A model generated the notes under the pieces. That model did not search any database. It was not told the origin of the DNA and was given only the letters and a program-made list of their open reading frames with translations. DNA of 25,854 bases from Deltaproteobacteria bacterium (GTDB taxonomy: Bacteria; Myxococcota_A; UBA9160; JAFDET01), in NCBI GenBank assembly GCA_019310195.1, contig JAFDET010000102.1, positions 1 to 25,854 on the forward strand, written 5' to 3'. This document shows, piece by piece, positions 14,467 through 22,037 of this stretch; position 1 is the first letter of the stretch; each line of letters starts with the position of its first letter. Both the position numbers and the translations under genes were made by a program.

Positions 14467-15879
14467 TCAGCCCAGCAGCTTCTTGATGAGGCGCGTCTTG
14501 ATCCTTCCGTAGGGCGGGTACATGGGCTTCGCGTCGAAACGCCAGCCCTTGGTGAGCACGGACTTGCGGTGGCTGAAGGTCTCGAAGGACGCGCGACCGT
14601 GGTAGGCGCCGGTGCCGCTGGGGCCCACGCCTCCGAAGGGCAGCTCCGGGTTGGCCAGGTGCCAGAGGATGCCGTTCACGCAGACGCCGCCGGAGCTGGT
14701 GCCCCGGACCACCGCCTCCTCGTGCTCCTCGTCCTTGGTGAAGATGTAGAGCGCCAGCGGCTTCTCGCGGCGGTTCACGAAGGCGATGGCCTCGTCCATG
14801 TCGTCCACCGGCAGCACCGGGAGGATGGGGCCGAAGATCTCGTCGTCCATCGCCGGCGCGTCGGGGGCCACGTTGCGCAGCACCGTGGGCGAGATGTAGC
14901 ACTGCTCCTCGTCCAGCTTCCCGCCGAAGGCCACGTCGGCGTCCTTCAGCAGGCCCGCCAGCCGGGCGTGATGCTTGCGGTTGATGATGCGGGCGTAGTC
15001 GGCGCTCTGCTTGGGATCGGCGCCGTAGAAGCCCTCCACCGCCCGGCTCAGGGCCTCCACCAACTCGTCTTCCCGGGATCGGTGCACCAGTACGTAGTCC
15101 GGCGCGACGCAGGTCTGGCCGGCGTTCAGGAACTTGCCCCAGGCGATGCGCCGCGCGGTGGTCTCCATGTCCACGTCGGCATCCACCAGGCACGGGCTCT
15201 TGCCGCCCAGCTCCAGGGTCACCGGCGTCAGGTGCTTCGCCGCAGCCTGCATCACCACTTGGGCCACGCGCCCGTTGCCGGTGTAGAAGATGTGGTCGAA
15301 GCGCTCGGCCAGCAGCGCCGAGGTCTCGTCCACGCCGCCTTCCACCAGGTCGATGGCCTCGGGGTCCAGGTAGCGAGGCGCCAGGCGCGCCAGCTCCGCC
15401 GACGTGTGCGCGCTCACCTCCGAGGGCTTGAGCATCACCGCGTTGCCCGCCGCCACCGCCCCCACCAGCGGCGAGAGCAGCAGCTGCACCGGGTAGTTCC
15501 AGGGCGCGATGATCAGCGCCACGCCCAGGGGCTCGCGCACGATGCGCGAGCGCGCGGGGCGCACGTTCATCGGCGAGGCGACCCGCTGGGGCCGAGTCCA
15601 GCGCTTCAGGTTCTTGAGCGCGCCGTCGGTCTCCGCCTTCACGGCGCCCAGGTCGGCCAGGAAGCCCTCCAGGTTGGGCTTGCCCAGGTCCGCCTTCAAC
15701 GCGGCCTCCAGCACGTCCACGTTCTCGCGCACCAGGGCGCGGATGCCCTGGAGCTGCTCGCGGCGCCACTCCAGGGGGCGCGTGCGGCCGGCGTCGAAGG
15801 CGCTGCGCAGGCGCTCCACCCGCGCGGGGATGGATGCGACGTCGCTGTGGGGCTCGGACAGGCTGGGGGCTGCACTCAC
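14467..15879 (-). CDS. Aldehyde dehydrogenase, ALDH3-like
   Basis: 470 residues. It oxidises an aldehyde to the acid with NAD(P). Key parts are PWNYP (cofactor strand), LKPSE, FYTGNGRVAQ, LELGGKSP with the general base Glu223, and NAGQTCVAPDY with the nucleophile Cys257. The CVAPDY form and short length place it with ALDH3-type fatty or aromatic aldehyde dehydrogenases (coniferyl-aldehyde type). The GTG start at 15879 follows GGAGGAG, while TAGACT at 15900-15905 is a likely -10 box 20 bases upstream. Together with the downstream gor it could handle lipid-peroxidation aldehydes and thiol stress; that link is inference. Confidence 0.92.
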   Translation of the reverse strand: MSAAPSLSEPHSDVASIPARVERLRSAFDAGRTRPLEWRREQLQGIRALVRENVDVLEAALKADLGKPNLEGFLADLGAVKAETDGALKNLKRWTRPQRVASPMNVRPARSRIVREPLGVALIIAPWNYPVQLLLSPLVGAVAAGNAVMLKPSEVSAHTSAELARLAPRYLDPEAIDLVEGGVDETSALLAERFDHIFYTGNGRVAQVVMQAAAKHLTPVTLELGGKSPCLVDADVDMETTARRIAWGKFLNAGQTCVAPDYVLVHRSREDELVEALSRAVEGFYGADPKQSADYARIINRKHHARLAGLLKDADVAFGGKLDEEQCYISPTVLRNVAPDAPAMDDEIFGPILPVLPVDDMDEAIAFVNRREKPLALYIFTKDEEHEEAVVRGTSSGGVCVNGILWHLANPELPFGGVGPSGTGAYHGRASFETFSHRKSVLTKGWRFDAKPMYPPYGRIKTRLIKKLLG

Positions 15880-15899
15880 GGGGGTCTCCTCCGGAGACG

Positions 15900-15905
15900 A
15901 GTCTA
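15900..15905 (-). promoter_or_regulatory. Predicted -10 box TAGACT for the aldDH-gor operon
   Basis: The minus strand has TAGACT 20 bases before the GTG at 15879, with GGAGGAG between, so this transcript has a short leader with a ribosome-binding site. It is divergent from the AlgH promoter. Confidence 0.45.
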
Positions 15906-15930
15906 CCCCAGGACGGGGCGGGCCCGGTGC

Positions 15931-15936
15931 TAGGCT
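15931..15936 (+). promoter_or_regulatory. Predicted extended -10 box TGC-TAGGCT, 6 bases before the AlgH ATG
   Basis: The order is TGC-TAGGCT, 6 bases, ATG (15943). No ribosome-binding site fits in between, so a leaderless transcript is expected. Confidence 0.45.
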
Positions 15937-15942
15937 GCACGC

Positions 15943-16674
15943 ATGGGACCCGTCGCCGTTGCGCTGCTCGGAGCCCTGCTGGCGGGACACGCCGTTCCGG
16001 CTGCGGTGCCGGACTTCGCGCCGCGCACGCGGGCGCGGCATCTGGCGCCGGGCCGGATCCTGGTGGCCAGCCCCAAGGTGTACGGGCCCATCTTCAGCCA
16101 GAGCGCGGTGCTGCTGCTGGAGTACTCGGCCGAGGGCGCCCTGGGCCTGGTGATCAACCGGCCCAGCAACATTCCCCTGACCCGCCTGCTGCCCCACGAG
16201 AAGGCCCTGGTGGGGCGCAGCGACGTGGCCTGGGTGGGCGGGCCGGTGGGGCGCGACACGCTCTGGATCCTGCTGCGCGCTGCGCCGCCGTCGGGCGAGT
16301 CGAAGGGAGTGGTGGACGGCATCCACGCCACCACCAGCCTCGCCGCGCTGCGCGCCGCCCTGGAGGCCGGCACGCCGTCGTCGGGGATCCGCGCCTACGT
16401 GGGCTACGCGGGCTGGGCGCCGCGCCAGCTGGACGACGAGGTGACGCGCGGCGACTGGTACATCGATCGCGGCGCCGCCGAGTGGATCTTCGAGCGCGAC
16501 GCGGCAGAGGTGTGGCCCACATTGATCGAGCGCAACGCGGGCCTGCGCGCCCGCGGACCGCGTCAGCGCGTGCCCACCACGTACGCGATCCAGGCCGGGT
16601 CGTCGGGCGCGTGGTTGCGGCGCGTGAAGATGCCGTTCCCCTCGTCGTTCTTGGGGTCGGTGCCCTCCCAGTAG
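15943..16674 (+). CDS. YqgE/AlgH family protein with N-terminal signal-like segment
   Basis: 243 residues, longer than the usual 185-190. The core ILVASPKVYGPIFSQSAVLL followed by GALGLVINRP is the YqgE/AlgH (UPF0301) signature. The family's molecular role is unproven; alginate regulation in Pseudomonas gave it one name. Two oddities explain the extra length. The first 20 residues (MGPVAVALLGALLAGHAVPA) look like a signal peptide, although the family is normally cytosolic. The last 37 residues are the antisense of the conserved end of the methyltransferase gene on the other strand, suggesting loss of an earlier stop. The start is supported by the TAGGCT box. Confidence 0.85.
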   Translation: MGPVAVALLGALLAGHAVPAAVPDFAPRTRARHLAPGRILVASPKVYGPIFSQSAVLLLEYSAEGALGLVINRPSNIPLTRLLPHEKALVGRSDVAWVGGPVGRDTLWILLRAAPPSGESKGVVDGIHATTSLAALRAALEAGTPSSGIRAYVGYAGWAPRQLDDEVTRGDWYIDRGAAEWIFERDAAEVWPTLIERNAGLRARGPRQRVPTTYAIQAGSSGAWLRRVKMPFPSSFLGSVPSQ

Positions 16675-17384
16675 ACCGCCACGTCCTTGAAGCCCGCCTC
16701 GCCCAGCAGCTCCTTGATTTCGGGCAGGCTCCACAGCCGCCAGTGGTAGCTGAAGGCACGGCGCAGGCTCCGGCCCCGGGGCAGCTCGAAGTGGATGTAG
16801 TTGACCACGTCGTGGGTGATGGGGTCGAAGACGTCCTGATCCCACACGTAGTCGAAGTCGCCGTGCTCGCGGATCTCCTTCTGGCGCCGCTGGGCGTCGG
16901 CCCCGCCGTAGGCGTCGAGGACGAGGAGTCCTTGGCGGGCCAGGGTGGTGCGGGCCTTGCGGAAGTAGGACAGCAGCTCCGCGCGCGTCTTGAACAGGAA
17001 GTAGGAGAAGTTGAAGGCGACGGTGATGTCCGCGGGCGGCGTGCGCGTGGTGAGCACGTTGCCCTTTATCAGGCTCACCCGCTCGCGGGCGTCCTCGGGA
17101 AGCGCGGCCCGGTTGTGCTTCTCGCCCCAGGCCAGGGGCTCGGGGTCCAGATCGATGGCCCAGGCGCGGTTGTCGCGGTGCTCCTTGGCCCACTCGCAGG
17201 CCAAGAGGGCGGTGCCGCCGAAGTCCTCGCGCAGGCGCCGCGCCGGCTTCCCGAAGCGGCTCTTGAAGAGGCGCTTCAGCAGCGCCACGTCGGCCTCGGG
17301 CTCCTGCACGCTGCGCTGGTAGAGATCGTACTTGTCCGGGCGCTTGGCCTTCTTCTTCTTGCTCTTCTTCTTCTTGCCTGCCAT
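16563..17384 (-). CDS. Class I SAM-dependent methyltransferase
   Basis: 273 residues. After a very Lys-rich N-terminus (residues 2-15 are almost all Lys, Ser, Ala, Arg) comes KYDLYQRSVQEPEADV, then REDFGGTALLACEW as the SAM-binding motif I, WAIDLDPEP (motif II with the acidic residue), then NFSYFLFK and the C-terminal YWEGTDPKNDEGNG and WIAYVVG. These match a recurrent bacterial methyltransferase family in which the DFxGTALL motif is diagnostic. The substrate is unknown. The polybasic tail could bind RNA, DNA or acidic membrane. The ATG at 17384 is taken because the Lys-rich run follows it directly; an open frame continues upstream but looks non-coding. Confidence 0.85.
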   Translation of the reverse strand: MAGKKKKSKKKKAKRPDKYDLYQRSVQEPEADVALLKRLFKSRFGKPARRLREDFGGTALLACEWAKEHRDNRAWAIDLDPEPLAWGEKHNRAALPEDARERVSLIKGNVLTTRTPPADITVAFNFSYFLFKTRAELLSYFRKARTTLARQGLLVLDAYGGADAQRRQKEIREHGDFDYVWDQDVFDPITHDVVNYIHFELPRGRSLRRAFSYHWRLWSLPEIKELLGEAGFKDVAVYWEGTDPKNDEGNGIFTRRNHAPDDPAWIAYVVGTR

Positions 17385-17690
17385 GGGGATGCTTCGGTAG
17401 CGCGCTGGAATCGATAAGGCTAGGCCTGATCCGGCATCCGGAACCGAGGAGCAGACTCGGAACGCATGGCGGCCTCGCCGGCTGTAGCGAAGGAAGCGCA
17501 ACCGCAGCTTCCCGCACAGAGAGCCACCTTCGTCAAACCAAGGAAACACGCGATTCCGGGCCATGCTCTCGCACCGTGGCGCCCGTGCCGGCGCGTGGGA
17601 TGGGTCCGGTTGGGATGGACGAGTGGACCGTCGGCCCGGCCACTGCGTCTCGGTGATCGCCGTCATCGTGGGGCGCCGGCCGTCGGCCGC
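17385..17690. other. Intergenic region between methyltransferase and transposase genes, no gene supported
   Basis: 306 bases with no convincing gene. The long frames that cross it on both strands show no recognisable domain. It contains one copy of GGTTGGGATGGA (17608-17619) that is inverted on the other side of the transposase gene, and a local direct repeat TGGGATGG. The stretch around 17520-17560 looks less GC-rich than the genes. Confidence 0.6.
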
Positions 17691-18335
17691 TCAGGCCCGG
17701 GCTGGTACCTCGTCCAGATCGATCAGCCCATGTCGCCGCCAGCCCTTCCGGACGAGCCAGGTGTGCGCCCGAGCGACGGCCGGCGCATCGCCCGCGGGCC
17801 CGATCTTCGTTCTCCATCCCTCGAACCAGCGCCCGGACGAGGCTGGATCGACCCTCACCACCTTCCCAACCCTCTTCCCCGCCCCCCGCGCATGCCGCCG
17901 GGCATTGAGCAGCACATACGCCAGCGCGTTCCGCACCTCCCGAGGCGTCCTCAACGCCCGCAGGTGATACCGATCCGCCAGCACCGGCCCCCGCCGCCCG
18001 AACATCCGGTTCACCGCCCGCGCCAGCCGCGCCCCCACGGACTTCATCCCGCGCCCCAGGGCGTCCGGCCCCGCCGCTTCCACCAGCATGTGCACGTGGT
18101 TGCCCTGGATCGAGTACTGGACCACGCGGCAGCCCGGGCGGCTGCGGATCTGCCGAAGGGAACGCTCGAACTCACGCACGAAGCGCACCGACACGTGGCA
18201 GGGGTGGCGGGAAGCGAAGCGCTCGCGGGAGAGGTGGGGCATGCCCGAGTCCGGGCTCGGCCTGCGTCCGGCGCCTTCGCGGCGCCCTCCCCAGCCCGAC
18301 GGAAATCGAAGCGTCTGTTGCTTGACTCTACGCAT
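17691..18335 (-). CDS. REP-associated tyrosine transposase (RAYT, Y1/IS200-like)
   Basis: 214 residues. An N-terminal GRREGAGRRPS stretch followed by MPHLSR and HPCHVSVR is the RAYT opening. GNHVHMLVEA is the HUH metal-binding motif, and NALAYVLLNARRH carries the likely catalytic Tyr. RAYTs are single-copy Y1 nucleases that nick and move REP palindromes rather than whole insertion sequences. Its C-terminal 50 residues are a poorly conserved extension. The ATG at 18335 lies 10 bases after a near-consensus TATATT box, so the mRNA is almost leaderless. The gene looks intact, with no frameshift. Confidence 0.88.
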   Translation of the reverse strand: MRRVKQQTLRFPSGWGGRREGAGRRPSPDSGMPHLSRERFASRHPCHVSVRFVREFERSLRQIRSRPGCRVVQYSIQGNHVHMLVEAAGPDALGRGMKSVGARLARAVNRMFGRRGPVLADRYHLRALRTPREVRNALAYVLLNARRHARGAGKRVGKVVRVDPASSGRWFEGWRTKIGPAGDAPAVARAHTWLVRKGWRRHGLIDLDEVPARA

Positions 18336-18345
18336 GAACAGGTTG

Positions 18346-18373
18346 AATATAGCTATGTTATTTCCTCTGTCAA
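18346..18373 (-). promoter_or_regulatory. Sigma70-type promoter of the RAYT gene (TTGACA-N16-TATATT)
   Basis: On the minus strand TTGACA (18373-18368, perfect -35) is followed by 16 bases and TATATT (18351-18346, five of six -10 bases). The ATG is at 18335. The AT-rich composition contrasts with everything around it, suggesting it came with the element. Confidence 0.8.
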
Positions 18374-18510
18374 TCCCAAGAAGATCTACACGCGGTAGCA
18401 GTCGCCGGCTACGAGGCGCACGTGCCGGCCGACGCCCAGGGGCGCCGGGATCCCGTTCCATCCCAACCATACGGCGATCTGTTCGGCCGCCGGGACGCGA
18501 ATCGGCTGAC

Positions 18511-18530
18511 GGCCGGTTCTTCTTCCGGCC
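18511..18530. terminator. Hairpin 60 bases downstream of the XRE-cupin gene, possible terminator
   Basis: GGCCGG-(8-base loop TTCTTCTT)-CCGGCC is a perfect 6-bp stem. On the minus strand it follows the XRE-cupin stop (18590). It lacks a U-run, so it may be a terminator, an mRNA-stabilising structure or a REP-like site. Confidence 0.3.
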
Positions 18531-18589
18531 AGCGTGCGCTGCTAGAGGCGATCGCGGACGGTGGTGTGAGACGTCTTGCCGAATCGGGG

Positions 18590-19222
18590 CTAGGCGCGGG
18601 CGCGGCGGCGCCGCGCCGGGGCGGTCAAGCGGTCGCGCATGGCCGCTCGGAAGGCTGCCGGCAGGGTTCCCGTGATCACGAAGCGCGCCGGCTTGCGGCC
18701 GTCGTTGCGCCAGCCGTGGGGCAGGTGGGCCTTGAAGTGCAGGGTGTCGCCGGGGCGGAGCACGTGCTCGGCCTCGCCCAGGCGCACGCTCAGCTCGCCG
18801 GCCTCGCAGATCACGATGCTCTCGCCCCCGTAGTGCATCTCCGGGCCGCTGGAGTGGCCGGGGTGCAGGGTGACCCGCCAGGTCTCGAGGGCGGGATCCG
18901 GCAGGTCGCCGCACAGCCGCTCCACCACGAGCTTGCCCTCCACGCCCACCGGGTGGCGCTCGCGCGCCCGCAGCAGCACGGCCTCCACGTCGTCGCTGCC
19001 CTCCCGGATCAGATCCGCGGGACGCCGGTCCAGGCCCCTGGCCACTTTGAGCATCACCGCGACGCTGGGGATCATCTGGCCGGTCTCGATCTTCTGGATG
19101 GTGCTGGTGGCCACGCCGCTCTTGTGAGCCAGCTCCTGGAGGGTGAGCCCGGCCTCGTCCCGCCAGCGGTGGATGCGGTCCGCGATGCGGCGGACGTCCG
19201 CTTCCAGGCCGGCGTCGCTCAC
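18590..19222 (-). CDS. XRE-family transcriptional regulator with C-terminal cupin
   Basis: 210 residues. An N-terminal helix-turn-helix of the HTH_3/XRE class occupies about residues 16-70 (LTLQELAHKSGVATSTIQKIE). The C-terminal cupin (about 120-190) includes GGESIVICEAG and LRPGDTLHFKAHLPHGW, a small-molecule sensing beta-barrel with His residues that could bind metal. Such regulators (PuuR/SinR-like with cupin) sense a metabolite and repress neighbouring catabolic operons. The GTG start at 19222 overlaps the thioesterase stop, so regulator and enzymes are cotranscribed; self-regulation of this operon, and perhaps of the divergent one, is a reasonable inference. The tail is Arg/Ala-rich. Confidence 0.88.
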   Translation of the reverse strand: MSDAGLEADVRRIADRIHRWRDEAGLTLQELAHKSGVATSTIQKIETGQMIPSVAVMLKVARGLDRRPADLIREGSDDVEAVLLRARERHPVGVEGKLVVERLCGDLPDPALETWRVTLHPGHSSGPEMHYGGESIVICEAGELSVRLGEAEHVLRPGDTLHFKAHLPHGWRNDGRKPARFVITGTLPAAFRAAMRDRLTAPARRRRARA

Positions 19223-20064
19223 GTGAGGATCCGGTAGAGGACCGTGCCCCGGGCCACCAGGCGACGCGCGCCGGCGGTGGCCACGTCCACCTGGCTGAAG
19301 AAGATCTCGGCGTCGCGCTGCACGCAGCGCCCGTAGGCCACCAGATCCTCGCCCGGCGGCGCGCCCACGACCTGGGCCTGCATGGCCGGCGTCGAGGCCC
19401 GGTAGGGGCCGTGGCCGCTCTCCGCCCACGACGCCATGGCGCCGGCGGTGTCCAGCAGGGCCAGGACCGCGCCCTCGTGAATACCGCCGGACGCGTCGCG
19501 GTTGGCCTCCGAGGCGGGCATGGTGATGCGCGATGTGCCGCCGGTCATGTGCTCGGCCGCGATGCCGCGCGCGCCGATGAACGGGACCGTGGGCAGGTGC
19601 GGACCCATCTTGCCGGGGTCCGACTCGCCGTGATCCGGCGCCACCACGGCGCGCTCGGGCTCGTCGGCGCCGAAGCGCGCGCGCACGGCGCTGGTGGCGT
19701 GGGCGATGGGCTTGCCCGCCGCGGTGGCCACGTCCACCTCCACGAAGCAGAGTGCCTTGCCCCGGCGCAAGAGGCGCGCTTCGGCCACCACCGGCTCGCC
19801 GATGGCCGCCGACAAGTAGTTCACCTGGAGCGCCGCGGTGTGGAACGGCCCGGCGTCGGGACCCAGTGCCGCGCGCGTCACCGCCTGGGCTCCGATCGCC
19901 GACAGCGAGGCCGCCACGCCGCCGTGCAGGGCCTTGCCCGGGTTCGAGTTCTGGTCGGCGTAGGGCAGGGCGAGCTGCGCGTTCTCCTCCGACAGCTCGC
20001 TCAGCTGCACGCCCAGGGCGGCGGTGTAGGGCGACTCTTCGATCCAGCGGCGAACGGCATCCAT
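19219..20064 (-). CDS. Tandem hot-dog fold thioesterase (PaaI-like)
   Basis: 281 residues in two PaaI-type hot-dog domains. The first has NPGKALHGGVAASL, the second GGIHEGAVLALLDTAGAMA, both matching the HGG/HEG helix that forms the acyl-CoA thioesterase active site. Tandem forms act as a pseudo-dimer inside one chain. The substrate is probably an acyl- or aryl-acyl-CoA. The ATG at 20064 lies 16 bases after the alcohol dehydrogenase stop; the gene is the middle member of the ADH, thioesterase, XRE-cupin operon. A TAGGAT hexamer lies 13 bases before the ATG, so an internal promoter is possible. Confidence 0.87.
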   Translation of the reverse strand: MDAVRRWIEESPYTAALGVQLSELSEENAQLALPYADQNSNPGKALHGGVAASLSAIGAQAVTRAALGPDAGPFHTAALQVNYLSAAIGEPVVAEARLLRRGKALCFVEVDVATAAGKPIAHATSAVRARFGADEPERAVVAPDHGESDPGKMGPHLPTVPFIGARGIAAEHMTGGTSRITMPASEANRDASGGIHEGAVLALLDTAGAMASWAESGHGPYRASTPAMQAQVVGAPPGEDLVAYGRCVQRDAEIFFSQVDVATAGARRLVARGTVLYRILT

Positions 20065-20080
20065 GGGTTCAGTCCTAATC

Positions 20081-21166
20081 CTATTCTTTTGTGGGCACGA
20101 GGCAGGAGTGGATCGAGCCCCCGTCGGCCAGGGTGCGGATCGCCTCCTCGGCTCGGCGCAGCGGGAACTCGTGGGTGTGCATCTTCTCGACGGGCACGCG
20201 GCCCGATTCGATCAGCCGGATCGCGCTCTCGTAGCCGCTCGACGTGACGCCGATGGCGCCCTGCACGCGGATCTCCTTGAGCACGATCTTGTCGGACACG
20301 AAGCCGTCGATGGGCTTGAAGCCCTTCACGCCGGCAAGCACGATTGTGCCGCCCATGGCGACGTAGTCCAGCGAGGCGGCCACGGGCGCAGTGGCGTAGG
20401 CGGTGACGTCCACCACCACGTCGGCGCCGCGGCCGTCGGTGAGCTCGCGGATCCGCGTCTTGGCGTCCTGGTTCTCCACGTCGATGGTGTGGTCGGCTCC
20501 GAACTCGCGAGCCAGCGCCAGCTTGCGCGCGTCCGAGGCCAGACCCGTCACGATGACGGTGCCGGCGCCGGCCTGGCGGCAGGCGATCACGCTGGCCAAG
20601 CCTCTCTGGCCGGGCCCGAGGATCAGCACCGTGTCGCCGGGCCGGGTTCGCGGGATCTCCACCGCCCAGCGAAAGCCGGCGCCCAGCGGGTTGAAGAGCA
20701 CCGCAATCTCCGCCGGCAGTGCCGGATCCACCTTGTGCACGATGGAGGCCTCGTCCAGGAACATGTACTCGGCGTAGGCGCCCCACAGGCCGGGCGGCTG
20801 GTCCAGCCCGATGTAGGAGTAGATCCGCCGCCGGCGGCACAGGTGGTAGGCCCCGGCCAGGCAGGCCGGGCAGAAGCGGCACGACAGCATGGTCTCCACC
20901 GCCACCCGGTCGCCCGCGTCCACGCCCCAGCGGCGCGCGGCGCCGTCGCCGATCTGCTCGATCACGCCCAGGGGTTCGTGGCCCGGGATCGCCGGCATGG
21001 GCGTGCGCAGGTCGCCCTCGAACTGCTCCACGTCGCTGCCGCAGATGCCGCAGGCCTCGATGCGCAGCAGGGCGGAGTTGGCGTCGATCTCGGGCAGGGG
21101 CAGGTCGCGCGCCTCCAGGCGGCGCGGCGCCGTCTGGACCATGGCCAGGGTCGTGCGGGTCGGCAT
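20081..21166 (-). CDS. Zinc-dependent alcohol dehydrogenase (MDR superfamily)
   Basis: 361 residues. The catalytic zinc site is Cys42 (GICGSD) and GHE (62-64). The structural zinc has four cysteines in CRFCPACLAGAYHLC (Cys96, 99, 102, 110). A Rossmann LGPGQRGLA loop follows in the second half. It oxidises an alcohol or polyol with NAD(P). Substrate class is not clear; threonine- or sorbitol-dehydrogenase-like annotations are possible. The ATG at 21166 is chosen over an upstream in-frame start at 21193 because homologues start close to it. TAAAGT lies 7 bases upstream. The gene heads an operon with the thioesterase and the regulator, divergent from the dioxygenase operon. Confidence 0.92.
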   Translation of the reverse strand: MPTRTTLAMVQTAPRRLEARDLPLPEIDANSALLRIEACGICGSDVEQFEGDLRTPMPAIPGHEPLGVIEQIGDGAARRWGVDAGDRVAVETMLSCRFCPACLAGAYHLCRRRRIYSYIGLDQPPGLWGAYAEYMFLDEASIVHKVDPALPAEIAVLFNPLGAGFRWAVEIPRTRPGDTVLILGPGQRGLASVIACRQAGAGTVIVTGLASDARKLALAREFGADHTIDVENQDAKTRIRELTDGRGADVVVDVTAYATAPVAASLDYVAMGGTIVLAGVKGFKPIDGFVSDKIVLKEIRVQGAIGVTSSGYESAIRLIESGRVPVEKMHTHEFPLRRAEEAIRTLADGGSIHSCLVPTKE

Positions 21167-21173
21167 GACGGAC

Positions 21174-21179
21174 ACTTTA
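21174..21179 (-). promoter_or_regulatory. Predicted -10 box TAAAGT, 7 bases before the ADH ATG
   Basis: The minus strand reads TAAAGT, 7 bases, ATG (21166). It lies only a few bases from the divergent -35 at 21185, so the two promoters are back to back and could share an operator. Confidence 0.4.
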
Positions 21180-21184
21180 TCCGA

Positions 21185-21213
21185 TCGACTCAAGAAATTC
21201 CCTATCGTATAAT
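21185..21213 (+). promoter_or_regulatory. Sigma70-type promoter of the dioxygenase operon (TCGACT-N17-TATAAT)
   Basis: TCGACT (21185-21190, four of six -35 bases) is followed by 17 bases and a perfect TATAAT (21208-21213). GGAGG (21222-21226) and the GTG at 21234 follow, giving a leader of roughly 14 bases. It is one of the two AT-richest spots in the window. Confidence 0.85.
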
Positions 21214-21233
21214 TTTCGCCCGGAGGTCCCCGC

Positions 21234-22037
21234 GTGAACGCCGCCCCCCTGTCTTCCGACCAGCGTCGCCACTACGACGAGCGCGGCTACCTGCTGCTGC
21301 GGGGCTTCTTCGAGCCCGATGCCCTGAAAGCGTTCGACGAGCGCTTCCTGGCCATCGTCGAGGGCCGCGTCGAGCCGGCCCCCGCCATGCTGGTGATGAA
21401 GGACATCATGGTGGCCAAAGGCGCGGTCCGACCGGGCAGTGCGCCCGAGGCCATCGCCAAGGTGCAGGACTACCACGAGGACCCGGTCCTCTACGGCGAG
21501 TACGCCTGCAGCGAGAAGCTGCTGGATCAGGTGGAGGGCTTCATCGGGCCGGACATCAAGACGATCCACACCATGCTGATCAACAAGCCGCCCGACGTGG
21601 ATGGGCGCCACCCGCTGCACCAGGACCTGCTCTACTTCCCGTTCCGGCCCGCGGACCGGATCGTGGCCAGCTGGACCGCCTTGGAGCCCTGCACCCGCGA
21701 GAACGGCTGTCTGGTCGTCGTGCCCGGCACCCACCAGGGAGACCTGCGGAAGCACGAGAACCCGGACTGGGAGTGGCTCAACCTGGGCTACTTCGGGGCC
21801 GAGGGGGTGGACGCCGACAGCGAACGCGTGCACCTGGAGATGGAGCCCGGCGACACGGTCTTCTTCCACCCGCTGCTGATTCACGGATCCGGTCGCAACC
21901 GCACCCGAGGCTTCCGGCGGGCGATCTCGGCCCACTACGCCAGCGCCGCGTGCCGTTTCCTGCCGGGCGCCGAACCCGTCGCGGGTATGCGACCCTACCT
22001 GCTGGTTCGCGGGCACGAGCACGAGGGGTGCATATGA
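21234..22037 (+). CDS. Phytanoyl-CoA dioxygenase (PhyH) family oxygenase
   Basis: 267 residues. PhyH proteins are iron(II)/2-oxoglutarate oxygenases. The metal triad is HQD (His129, Asp131) and the His217 of HGSGRNRT, with Arg228 likely for 2-oxoglutarate. Substrates in the family range from phytanoyl-CoA to natural products and small halogen-free acids, so only general hydroxylation can be stated. The GTG start at 21234 has GGAGG 7 bases upstream. Its TGA overlaps the ATG of the monooxygenase gene (ATGA). It is the first gene behind the strong promoter. Confidence 0.9.
   Translation: MNAAPLSSDQRRHYDERGYLLLRGFFEPDALKAFDERFLAIVEGRVEPAPAMLVMKDIMVAKGAVRPGSAPEAIAKVQDYHEDPVLYGEYACSEKLLDQVEGFIGPDIKTIHTMLINKPPDVDGRHPLHQDLLYFPFRPADRIVASWTALEPCTRENGCLVVVPGTHQGDLRKHENPDWEWLNLGYFGAEGVDADSERVHLEMEPGDTVFFHPLLIHGSGRNRTRGFRRAISAHYASAACRFLPGAEPVAGMRPYLLVRGHEHEGCI

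Larger units (their letters stand above)
17608..18468. repeat. 12-bp inverted repeats flanking the RAYT transposase gene
   Basis: GGTTGGGATGGA at 17608-17619 recurs as its reverse complement at 18457-18468; the repeats enclose the whole transposase gene plus its promoter. A 12-base match between these two small gaps is unlikely by chance but not impossible. They could be element ends or REP-related sites. Confidence 0.45.
18336..18589. other. Intergenic region between RAYT and XRE-cupin genes
   Basis: 254 bases without a gene. It holds the RAYT promoter in an AT-rich patch (18339-18395), a small hairpin GTAGC (18395-18399)/GCTAC (18408-18412), one of the 12-bp inverted repeats, and the 18511-18530 hairpin. 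The GTAG at the foot of a hairpin recalls the tetranucleotide next to REP hairpins, but one example proves nothing. Confidence 0.55.

Noticed and set aside
14467..17517. Minus-strand frame fusing extra domain to the aldehyde dehydrogenase
   Set aside because: The upstream part is off-frame with the methyltransferase and antisense to AlgH; the real start is GTG 15879 behind GGAGGAG.
17385..17690. N-terminal extension of the methyltransferase up to 17666
   Set aside because: The added segment has no conserved motif, and the family starts just before the KYDLYQ region; the Lys-rich ATG at 17384 is a sufficient start.
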